Assembly (NCBI GenBank): GCA_964019335.1
Contig: OZ025717.1
Coordinates: 248,001 to 312,000 of the forward strand
DNA from: Diplonema japonicum
Lineage: Eukaryota > Euglenozoa > Diplonemea > Diplonemida > Diplonemidae
DNA: 64,000 nucleotides
Direction of reading: 5' to 3'
Part shown: positions 31,678 through 40,030 of the stretch, piece by piece
Layout: each line of letters begins with the position of its first letter
Position numbering within the stretch: the stretch's first letter is position 1
Notes under the pieces: generated by a model
Database searches by the model: none
The model's input: the letters and a program-made list of their open reading frames with translations, nothing else
Told to the model about the DNA's origin: nothing
Made by a program: the position numbers and the translations under genes

Positions 31678-34600
31678 TCAAATACTAAATAGTAATGTTT
31701 CGCCCTGCTTTCTCCCAGAAAAGGTGCGACTCCTCGTCATTGCTTTATTACCAGGCTTTGATTGGGCGGGAGAAGCACGTCCCCCGAAAGACTTACTCGT
31801 ATCATCAAGCGGTTTATTCAGCAGGTCGAGAAGGGGCTTGATCATATCGAGCTGCGAATCATTCGCACTTGCCCTTGCAGTGTGAAAGGTCTCAACAAAA
31901 AGATCTACATCCTCCTCGCCATCCGAGGGCTTTGAGTCATACACCTCGATCGGGGAGTAAGGGGAAATCTCCAGATCCATCTCTTTTGATGGTGCTTCCT
32001 TCCTCCCTTTCCACACATCAACATTCCCTGCCCTTGCTGCCCGAACAGCATCCCAGCGCCTTCCTATCTTCACGTCAAGGGCGTACAGGATCAGGTCGTA
32101 TACTCCTTTGAACATCATGATCAGTGCTGTCAAGAACAGTAGGTACGCCGCCCACTTCATCATCACCTCACTCCCACCCACCCCGATCGCTATCGCCATC
32201 AGCAGGACAGCCACGAACATCAACCCGCTCATTGCCGTCGCTGTTATCATGTCAAGTGTCGAGTTGTAAGGGCGGAGGGTCACAATCGCCAGGAAGAAGA
32301 AGAACAGAACAAGGGTGATCAAGACGTTCCTGAACATGCACATCCCATGGTTGTGAGGCTTCCAAGCAGAGGTCAAGGCCAAGGCCAGCATCTGCACCAT
32401 CTCCACAATGGAGAACCAGTGGAAGCTGTGCCTGTACTGCTCGAAGAAGAGCCCGTACTGCTCCACAAAGTAGTCGGGTGCCCCGTCCTTCCGAACCCAT
32501 ACTTCTGACCCATAGACAAGGATGTAAGCAGTGCGCTTCCACCCAGTGTACACAATCACCTGTTTATTGTCGTCCTCACCGTCCTTCCCGAAGTTGTTCA
32601 CGATGACAGCCGCATCCTCGTTGATCTTCGCGTCGGGAACAGTTGTTGCCTTGAACTTGCCCCTCCGCAACAACGTCATCCACATGACGACAGGGAGGGA
32701 TATGCAGAGCGTGAGAACGATAAAGCCGACTAAGGCGACCCAGGCGGGTGCCCGAGAGGGGAAGAAGGCAAGGTTCGAGGCCGCAATGCTGGTCCCCATC
32801 AGCAGCCAAACCATCGGGATGTAGACCAGACCAGGTGCCCTGACGTAGAAGATTGCCGTTTCCCAAGGTACACCCAGCCATGCCACTTGTGCCCATGCTA
32901 TCGCATAGTTCAGTGCGAAGAAAACCACCATGATCCCAAGGTTGAAGACAACAGCCCCCAAGAAGTACTTCTGCGCGTGGTCCCCGATCCCAATGCCAAT
33001 GGGGTGGAACTCCCAATCCAGAGGCTCCCCACCCCCAAGGTCGATGTCCTCAACCTCGCATTCCATCCCAATCACAGCAGCAAGCTTTCCACCATTTGTG
33101 CCAACAGCAGCAGCACCAGAACTACTTTTTTTTACTGCATTTTTCGCGTTGACTGGGAATGTTGTCCCAGGTGCTGGTGTTGGTCTAAGGATTTCTTTCT
33201 CATTGGGAATGCTCGTCTCGGGCCCTGTCCCGGTGGGTGTGGGCTCCGATGTCTGCTGAGGCTTTGGTGTCAGTGGAGAGTAGGTGCCAGGCGCTTCTGT
33301 CGGGGGCAATGGCACTGCTGTTGGTGCGAGAGTTAGCGGTGCTGTTGTTGGGTTCTGGCTCTTCGGTACGCTTGTGAAGGCCTCCTTCGGGGCTTCAGTG
33401 GGTATGGTAGTCGAAGGTGCTGGTGTTAAGGGAGTGAAGGTACCAGGGGCAGGTGTTGGGGCAGCTGTGGGTTGTGCCGTGGGTTCATCAGTGCTGGGAG
33501 ACTGTGTCGGTGCTACTGTCGGTGTCACGGTATTCGGAGCGCCTGTAGGGACGGCTGTAGGAACAGTGGTGCTTGGCGCTTGTGTTGGCACTGCTGTCGG
33601 TGCCGAAGTGGTGGGTGAGGTAGTAGGAATAGCTGTGGGTGTTCCCGTTGACGGGGCTGGCGTTTGTGGTGCGTCCGTAGGCACGCCGGTCGGGGGAACC
33701 TGTGTAGCAGGGGCTTCAGTAGCTGGTGCTACAGTTGGCACAGCCGTTGGAACAAGTGTAGCAGGGGCTACAGTTGGCACAGCTGTTGGAACAAGCGTAG
33801 CAGGGGCTACAGTAGGCACAGCCGTTGGAACAAGTGTAGCAGGGGCTACAGTCGGGGGGGCTATGGTATCACCGGGCGTCAATGTTTGAGGTGCTAGAGT
33901 ATCAGGTGCTCCCGTTGCAGGAGCAAGTGTTTTAGGGGCCTGGGTGTCAGGTGCAATTGTATCCGGGGCTGTCGTATCAGGTGCCACTGTGTCTGGAGCT
34001 GTTGTGTCTGGCGCCACTGTATCTGGGGCTGTCGTGTCAGGAGCTGTTGTGTCTGGCGCCATAGTATCAGGAGCTGTTGTGTCTGGGGCTGTTGTATCAG
34101 GAACCATTGTGTCTGGTGCTGTTGTGTCTGGGGCTGTCGTATCAGGAACCATTGTGTCAGGAGCCGTTGTGTCTGGGGCTGTCGTGTCTGGCGCCATTGT
34201 GTCGGGAGCTGTCGTATCAGGAGCTGTTGTGTCAGGAGCCATTGTGTCTGGGGCTGTCGTGTCTGGCGCCATTGTGTCGGGAGCTGTCGTAGCAGGTGCT
34301 GTTGTGTCAGGAGCCATTGTGTCCGGGGCTGTCGTGTCTGGCGCCATTGTGTCGGGAGCTGTCGTATCAGGTGCCGTTGTGTCTGGAGCTGTTGTGTCTG
34401 GTGCCACTGTGTCTGGGGCTGCTGTGTCAGGAGCCGTTGTATTAGGAGCCATTGTGTCTGGGGCTGTTGTATCAGGAGCTGTTGTGTCTGGTGCCGCTGT
34501 GTCAGGAGCTGTTGTGTCTGGGGCTACAGTATCAGGAGCCATTGTGTCTGGGGCTACAGTATCAGGAGCTGTTGTGTCTGGGGCTACAGTATCAGGAGCT

Positions 34601-35742
34601 GTTGTGTCTGGGGCTGTTGTAGCAGGTGCCACTGTGTCGGGAGCTGTCGTGTCTGGTGCTGGTGTAGGGAAATTCGGTATTCTGTAGTAACAAAGGTGGA
34701 ACTTGTTGGCACCCACGCACGCACTGTCGATCAGGCCAGGCCCCTCGCTATAGTCGTAATAAGAGCATTGGCCCATACCGCTTGGCTTTGCGGTCATCTC
34801 GCAGTCAGTACCGGACTGGTCCCACTTTGCTGCTGGGTGATTGCCATCCCCGCACCATTTCTCATTGTAGGTATTCAACGAGCTGTCCTTCCACTCCCAA
34901 GCCGACACGGAAGTGCGCGTGAGGCCAGCCCAGTAGGTAGGCGCCGACTTGCCACCGCACCTGCTGTAAAAGAGGTCGTCCATGATGGAGTGGACACTGA
35001 TGAGGGAGTGACCGGCCTGGCACGCTTTGTCGTTAAAGTCGCTTGTCGAGGATGTGAAGTAGTGGCATTTTTTGTCATAGAAGAATTCGTTAGAAGAACA
35101 GGGATAGTCCCCCACGTAGAGGGACATCCCGTACATCATGGTGCCGTCGAGTTCGCTGTTAGATGCCCCATTCGAGTGAAGGCACCCGATGCTAAGATAG
35201 TCGATGTCTGACTTCACGTAGTTGAAGGTCCCACGCAAAGCGCCGTCGATCTCAAATCGAAAACTCAACGCTGTGACGTCGAAATACAAAGCCAGATGGA
35301 CCCATGTCCCGTCGGCTCTTGCGTCCTGTTGGGTGAGTGTTACGAAGCCGCTGACATGCTCATAGACTCTAATTCCAGTGGAACCTCCGACGAAATAGAA
35401 TCCGAGACTGTACCCGCTGCTGCTAGTCCCGAACACGAAGATCGCCTGGTTCCGCGTAGAAGCCCCGTTTGGACGCACCCACAGTGTTAAGAGAGTGTTG
35501 CTCTTTAATTTCATCTTATCCGTCATCGTGGAGGGTATGACGTACTCCCCTGCCCCCTTGTAGGTCAACCCTTCCTTCCCCGTGAAGGGGTCCGGAGAGA
35601 ATACTATCCCTGCGGTCGTGTCCAACGTGTTCCCATTTCCCGTTGCATCGGCTGCTGATCCTTGCAACCACTCCGCAACGTGTTCGAGACCCTCAACATC
35701 CACTGCCAGAAAGGCGAACAGGGTCGCCACGAGGCGCAGCAT
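31678..35742 (-). CDS. Mosaic receptor 3: LamG-like, C-type-lectin-like, DTTAP stalk, multi-pass membrane domain
   Basis: The start was placed at the ATG at 35742 (MLRLVATLFAFLAVDVEG, signal peptide) because the 35 residues upstream are basic and do not resemble the paralogues; 1354 residues. LamG-like domain about 20-215. C-type-lectin-like domain about 220-350 (YWAGLTRT, WEWKDSSLNTY, closing FHLCYY). Stalk about 357-850, first DTTAP/DTMAP repeats, then VAPATLVPTAVPT 13-residue repeats and mixed Thr/Pro sequence. Juxtamembrane MECEVEDIDLGGGEPLDW and membrane helices from about 929 to 1220 closely match receptor 2, including LRPYNSTLDM. The cytoplasmic tail differs. The acidic Asp-rich stalk sets it apart from the neutral stalks of the other two. 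Probably a surface receptor or channel; no direct evidence of ligand. Confidence 0.85.
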   Translation of the reverse strand: MLRLVATLFAFLAVDVEGLEHVAEWLQGSAADATGNGNTLDTTAGIVFSPDPFTGKEGLTYKGAGEYVIPSTMTDKMKLKSNTLLTLWVRPNGASTRNQAIFVFGTSSSGYSLGFYFVGGSTGIRVYEHVSGFVTLTQQDARADGTWVHLALYFDVTALSFRFEIDGALRGTFNYVKSDIDYLSIGCLHSNGASNSELDGTMMYGMSLYVGDYPCSSNEFFYDKKCHYFTSSTSDFNDKACQAGHSLISVHSIMDDLFYSRCGGKSAPTYWAGLTRTSVSAWEWKDSSLNTYNEKWCGDGNHPAAKWDQSGTDCEMTAKPSGMGQCSYYDYSEGPGLIDSACVGANKFHLCYYRIPNFPTPAPDTTAPDTVAPATTAPDTTAPDTVAPDTTAPDTVAPDTMAPDTVAPDTTAPDTAAPDTTAPDTTAPDTMAPNTTAPDTAAPDTVAPDTTAPDTTAPDTTAPDTMAPDTTAPDTMAPDTTAPATTAPDTMAPDTTAPDTMAPDTTAPDTTAPDTMAPDTTAPDTTAPDTMVPDTTAPDTTAPDTMVPDTTAPDTTAPDTMAPDTTAPDTTAPDTVAPDTTAPDTVAPDTTAPDTIAPDTQAPKTLAPATGAPDTLAPQTLTPGDTIAPPTVAPATLVPTAVPTVAPATLVPTAVPTVAPATLVPTAVPTVAPATEAPATQVPPTGVPTDAPQTPAPSTGTPTAIPTTSPTTSAPTAVPTQAPSTTVPTAVPTGAPNTVTPTVAPTQSPSTDEPTAQPTAAPTPAPGTFTPLTPAPSTTIPTEAPKEAFTSVPKSQNPTTAPLTLAPTAVPLPPTEAPGTYSPLTPKPQQTSEPTPTGTGPETSIPNEKEILRPTPAPGTTFPVNAKNAVKKSSSGAAAVGTNGGKLAAVIGMECEVEDIDLGGGEPLDWEFHPIGIGIGDHAQKYFLGAVVFNLGIMVVFFALNYAIAWAQVAWLGVPWETAIFYVRAPGLVYIPMVWLLMGTSIAASNLAFFPSRAPAWVALVGFIVLTLCISLPVVMWMTLLRRGKFKATTVPDAKINEDAAVIVNNFGKDGEDDNKQVIVYTGWKRTAYILVYGSEVWVRKDGAPDYFVEQYGLFFEQYRHSFHWFSIVEMVQMLALALTSAWKPHNHGMCMFRNVLITLVLFFFFLAIVTLRPYNSTLDMITATAMSGLMFVAVLLMAIAIGVGGSEVMMKWAAYLLFLTALIMMFKGVYDLILYALDVKIGRRWDAVRAARAGNVDVWKGRKEAPSKEMDLEISPYSPIEVYDSKPSDGEEDVDLFVETFHTARASANDSQLDMIKPLLDLLNKPLDDTSKSFGGRASPAQSKPGNKAMTRSRTFSGRKQGETLLFSI
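33725..33850 (-). repeat. 39-bp repeat coding VAPATLVPTAVPT
   Basis: About three copies of a 39-base unit (plus strand GGGGCTACAGTTGGCACAGC ... TGTAGCA) in the stalk of receptor 3. It is a second, longer repeat period next to the 15-base array. Confidence 0.9.
33950..34665 (-). repeat. 15-bp minisatellite coding DTTAP repeats
   Basis: About 48 copies of a 15-base unit (plus strand form TCTGGGGCTGTTGTG). The protein varies at one position (DTTAP, DTMAP, DTVAP, DTAAP), so selection on sequence looks weaker than in receptor 2. Same register and period as the arrays in receptors 1 and 2. Confidence 0.95.
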
Positions 35743-35858
35743 GACCGCCCCCCTGTATTGGTGATATATGTCAAAAGCATGGTTTCTTTTTTTTTTTTTT
35801 AAAAGGGGGGAGTTAGAGATCGAAACATGAGAGATAGTAAATGACAAAGGTCATTTCG

Positions 35859-37172
35859 TTAAATAAAAAACACCTCTTCACGCAGGTGTGCTACCGTCGT
35901 GTCGGTCTGCTTGGCGAGCTCCTCGATGAGCGCACTGGCCAGCTGCCTAATATCCGACAGCGCGGATCGGCGGCGGTCGAGTTCTCTCAGCGAGCGGACC
36001 GTGCAAAGAAGCGACTGCAGCTCATGAATCGAAACGGCAACAAGCTTTGTGTAAGTAGGTGATGGCGCAAAAAGACGCGACGGTGCCTTGACCTTCACCG
36101 TGCAAGGAAGAGGGTCTGAAGTACTGTTGTCCACATTCAAGTGCTCTGCAATCGCAGCAAAGTCCCCATGGTGCGCGATCAGAAGCTTCTGCGCGTCCTT
36201 GACAGGGAGGGAGGGTGCAAGGTTCAGCACGTCGTCCAGGCTGCTTCTCCTTGCTGGCGTCTGTCGGACAGGGGCCACCGCCACTGTTTGTGCTTTGGGG
36301 TGCATAACCTTTCTTTTCTTTGGTGCCCGCCACTTCCTTGTGTAGTACTCGACCACGTTGTCAATGTTGTTCCCGAAGTCGGCCAGCTCCTTGACGACCT
36401 CTTCCCTGCTCATCTCGGGCAGCATCTCTTCCAGTACTTCAACGGCAAGGATTCTTTGGAGCGACTCGTCCACACGTCGCACGTCGACCTGTATGCCTGG
36501 GTAGGGGGACGCCTTCGCGTGCTGCCAGTAGTCGAGGACTACGTTTTTGATCTCCAGAAACCTTGAAGGGTTCTTGACCGCCCAGTTAGAGGCCACCACG
36601 CCCATCCATCGCAACCACTTTGCACCGTCGGTTTCACGAGGAACAGGCACCCCGCTCAGCTCATGTGCGGTGCGCATGGCGTCACAGTACTTCGTCAGCT
36701 CCGAGTAGGCATGGCTAGGATCAGGCGACGACAGCCTGGATTCAGCGGCCACTTTGTCCCCCCCGCCTTGCAGTGCAGCGGCGACTGCATCTTCATCGAC
36801 AGGCATCCACACCTTGAAGGCAGGCGGCCGTGGTGTATCCCCGCAACAATTTTCAAGTATACCGTTACCAACGAGTGAGGGGGGCTTGAGGGGCTCGTAC
36901 TCGAAGCTTGCGGCTGTTCCGGGGGCAGCAGAAAGGGAACCCTCGGACTGCAGATCGAGCTTCTCCGACGTGTTCTTCGAACATGCCTTGTCACAGCTCT
37001 CCTGCGAGGGCTGCAGCATTGGCACGGAACGTTGTTCGACAGGTTTTCCAGGTTGGGAGCATTCTTCTGACGGAGCCTTTCCATCCCCGTGTGGTTGAGA
37101 GGGCTCCGAGTTTAGGTCAAGCGTCTCAGAGGTGACCTCGGGGGTCAGTGCCGCTTCAGGCTGGTCACTCAT
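35859..37172 (-). CDS. Hypothetical protein with possible UBA/CUE-like segments
   Basis: 437 residues from the ATG at 37172, single exon. Not recognised as a named family. Residues 1 to about 100 are low-complexity and acidic/Ser-rich. About 165-250 is a helical region (KYCDAMRTAHELSG, KWLRWMGVVASNWAVKNP). About 260-290 (MSREEVVKELADFGNNIDNV) and 325-345 (VKDAQKLLIAHHGDFAAIAE) each resemble the three-helix UBA/CUE pattern, suggesting ubiquitin binding, but this is weak pattern matching. A basic linker (APKKRKVMHPK) could be a nuclear localisation signal. The C terminus is helical. Lies 116 bases upstream of the receptor 3 start codon with no obvious promoter, as expected in a polycistronic unit. 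Confidence 0.65.
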   Translation of the reverse strand: MSDQPEAALTPEVTSETLDLNSEPSQPHGDGKAPSEECSQPGKPVEQRSVPMLQPSQESCDKACSKNTSEKLDLQSEGSLSAAPGTAASFEYEPLKPPSLVGNGILENCCGDTPRPPAFKVWMPVDEDAVAAALQGGGDKVAAESRLSSPDPSHAYSELTKYCDAMRTAHELSGVPVPRETDGAKWLRWMGVVASNWAVKNPSRFLEIKNVVLDYWQHAKASPYPGIQVDVRRVDESLQRILAVEVLEEMLPEMSREEVVKELADFGNNIDNVVEYYTRKWRAPKKRKVMHPKAQTVAVAPVRQTPARRSSLDDVLNLAPSLPVKDAQKLLIAHHGDFAAIAEHLNVDNSTSDPLPCTVKVKAPSRLFAPSPTYTKLVAVSIHELQSLLCTVRSLRELDRRRSALSDIRQLASALIEELAKQTDTTVAHLREEVFFI

Positions 37173-38852
37173 GTTTGCTTTGGTGTAATTACTATTTTTT
37201 TTTTTTTTTTTTTTTTTTGCCTGTTAAATCAAAATTTCGTTTTTTTGCTTTTCTTTTGTTGTCTTTCTTCTTTATTTTTGACCGCGGCACTAACAGAGTA
37301 ACTGCGGGGGGGCAATAACAGGAAGGACACTGAATAAGGCAGAGAACGAGGCAAATATGCACAGGGTAATGGTTTTATCAAAATAAAAAAAAGAAAAAAG
37401 TAAAAAAAAACTCAAAAAATAGTTCCTTGGACTAATGGCAAAAAATTGGGAGAGGGGGGTTTTTTTTTGAGTGTCTGTCGCTGGGGTGGGTAAGTATTAA
37501 TCAGAAAGGAAAATTCCAAAGGAAAAAAAGGGGGGTGTGCATTAAAAAAATGGGCAGGAGGGGAAATCCCAGTTTTTTTTCTTGTTCTTTTTTTTTTTTT
37601 CTTCTCCCTTTTTTTTTCCCTCCCCTCCTGACACCCTCAACCGTTAGTTGTGTTAAAGAAAATATTCGGGCCGGGAGTGGGGTGGTGGGGGGAGGGGCAG
37701 CTTTGCGCTTTTGTTTTCCCGTTTTTTTGTCCCTCCTTTTTTTTTTTTTTTTTGCCCCATTCCCTTTTCAATAAAAAAGGGTACTTTTTACTTGTCAGAC
37801 TCACATAGTTACTATAAAAAATAAGAGATGGGGTGAAAAAAGAAAGGGGGTGGTGAAGTCCCCCACTCAGGAATGTAATTTTTTTTTTTTTATTTCACTC
37901 TTTGTCATAGTCATTTTCTTCACTCACTGGTGGGCCTCATAATTTAACGCGAAACGCTGATGAAATTTTTTAGCTGACTCGTGAAAGGAAAACACTTGAT
38001 TCCGGAGAGGGAGCCTGAGAAACGGCTACCTCTTCTAAGGATGGCAGCAGGCGCGCAAATTGTCCAATAGCAACGCTGCTGAGGTAGCGAAGAGAAATAG
38101 TGTGAGTGACTCAAATGACGAAGAGTGAAATAAAACGACTTACTTGCCGCCAAATGGGCCATAATTTAACTCGAGTTAAATATGACTCATAATTTGTTGG
38201 CAATGAATAGCAATTTTTTTTTTTTGCTCTCTTCCACTTGCTCAAAAGGGTTTCTTTGCTGCCTGTATCCCCTCCCCTCCCCTCCCTTTTTTTTTTCTTC
38301 TTTTTGTGAAAAGTGCAACACAAAACCCAGATTTCTTTTTTTTTTGTTTTGTTTCCACACCTCACTTGGTTCCCTTTTCCCCGTTTCATTTGATGCGATA
38401 ACTTACAAAAAGGCATCAAAACAAAAAACTGGAAAAAAAATAAAGGGGGGGGGTGAGGACAGCAAGGGGTAGGGAATAAGGCCGCCACTGCAGGGAAAAA
38501 AAGGGGGAGGGGGAAGGTAACTACGAGGAGAAGTGTGCTAGAGCAACCGCACCACCCCTCAAAAAAGCACACCTGAAGGGATGGAGGGGACATTTTTTTT
38601 TTCAACTTGGCAACATTACCGCACAGTTGTCATTGCCATTTTTTTGGGGGGTTTTTCATCTCTTTTTTTAACTCTAGGAGGAAAGAGGGGGCGGGGGGGC
38701 TTCTGTTTCTGACACCTGGATCTAAAAGGGGGGAAATAAAAAATGGGAAAAAAAAATTCAAAGACCAGATAAAAATGGGGGGGGTCGGACTAGGTGGCGC
38801 AAGTTAGGAAATATGAGAACGCGTGAAAAAAAAAGGAAAACACAATCGCGGT

Positions 38853-38887
<35 letters not shown>

Positions 38888-39471
38888 AAAAAAGGATGAG
38901 AAGGAGGGACGGGAGTAGGGGGGTGGGGGCACGGACAATTAGTTCTCCCCCTTCCTCCTCTCCTTCTGTTTCCCTCTTTTTTTTGAAAACATACAGATCA
39001 GGCCGTCACAGTAGTTCTAAACTCGTTTTCCCTTTCTTTTTTCGCTCCTTTTCCTTACAATCCTCACTTTTTTTTAAAAACTTCATCATCCAAATCCAGC
39101 AGGGGAAAAAAAAAGAAAAAAAAAAAGCGCAAGTAAAAAAAAATAAAAAAAATAAAAGGGCGGGGAGGTGTGGTGATAAGAAAGCTAGGTTTCCTTTGCA
39201 ACGCTTTATTCTTCTTTTTTTTTTCCCCCGTTTCTTTCCCCCCCCCATCCCGCATTTTTTTTACATCACTTCGCTAAAAAAAAAAAAAAAAGAAAACACA
39301 TTTTTTTTTTTTGTTGAGCCCCATATTTTTTTTAAAATAAAAAAACCGTAAAAACCTAACCACATCTTTTTTTTCTTTTTTTTTTTTTTCTTTTCTTTAC
39401 TTTTTTTTCTCCTTTGCCGGAAGAGGGAAGAAAGGGAAGGGGAAGCAAAAAAAAATCTAAGGATACGTGCT
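37173..39471. other. Intergenic spacer, no gene seen
   Basis: About 2.3 kb with long A and T runs (37197-37218, 38856-38885) and moderate-complexity pieces at 37950-38200. ORFs are low complexity. The segment next to 39471 is presumably the 3' UTR of the eIF4G-like gene. Confidence 0.5.
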
Positions 39472-39995
39472 TCATTCTTTGATAAGATCAAGCATCATAG
39501 CGTGGAAGGCAGTTGCAGCAGTGCCCTGCTGCTCCCCTACCCTGCTTGCCATTTGCAAAAACTGGTCCACACATGCCACAAGGTCATCACGATTCGTTAG
39601 GTGAGCGTCAAGAGCCTTCTTGACTTTGGGGTTTTTAGTAGATGTCTTAGCCTCCTCACCGCCTTGGGCCACCCACTCAGCTGCCATGATACCATGCATG
39701 AGCTGCAAGGAGTCAGATGCGTCCTGTGTATATACATATATATTTTTTTTCTTTCCCCCTCTCCCTCCATACCACTGTGCTGTCGTTGTCTTCCAGCAAG
39801 GATTTTGCCACCTTCAGGCATTCCTCTTCGTTTTCGGTTCCAAGGAATTCAAGACATTCTTCAATTTCAGCCTTTGCATCGGTGTGGCCCTTCAAGGCAA
39901 CCCAAGATGCTGCATTGCACCTCACGTTCACCTGAAGCAGCTCCTTCAGCAGGGGCCGGAGGGATGCCAAATCGTGGTCTTTGCTCACGAGTTCA

Positions 39996-40030
<35 letters not shown>

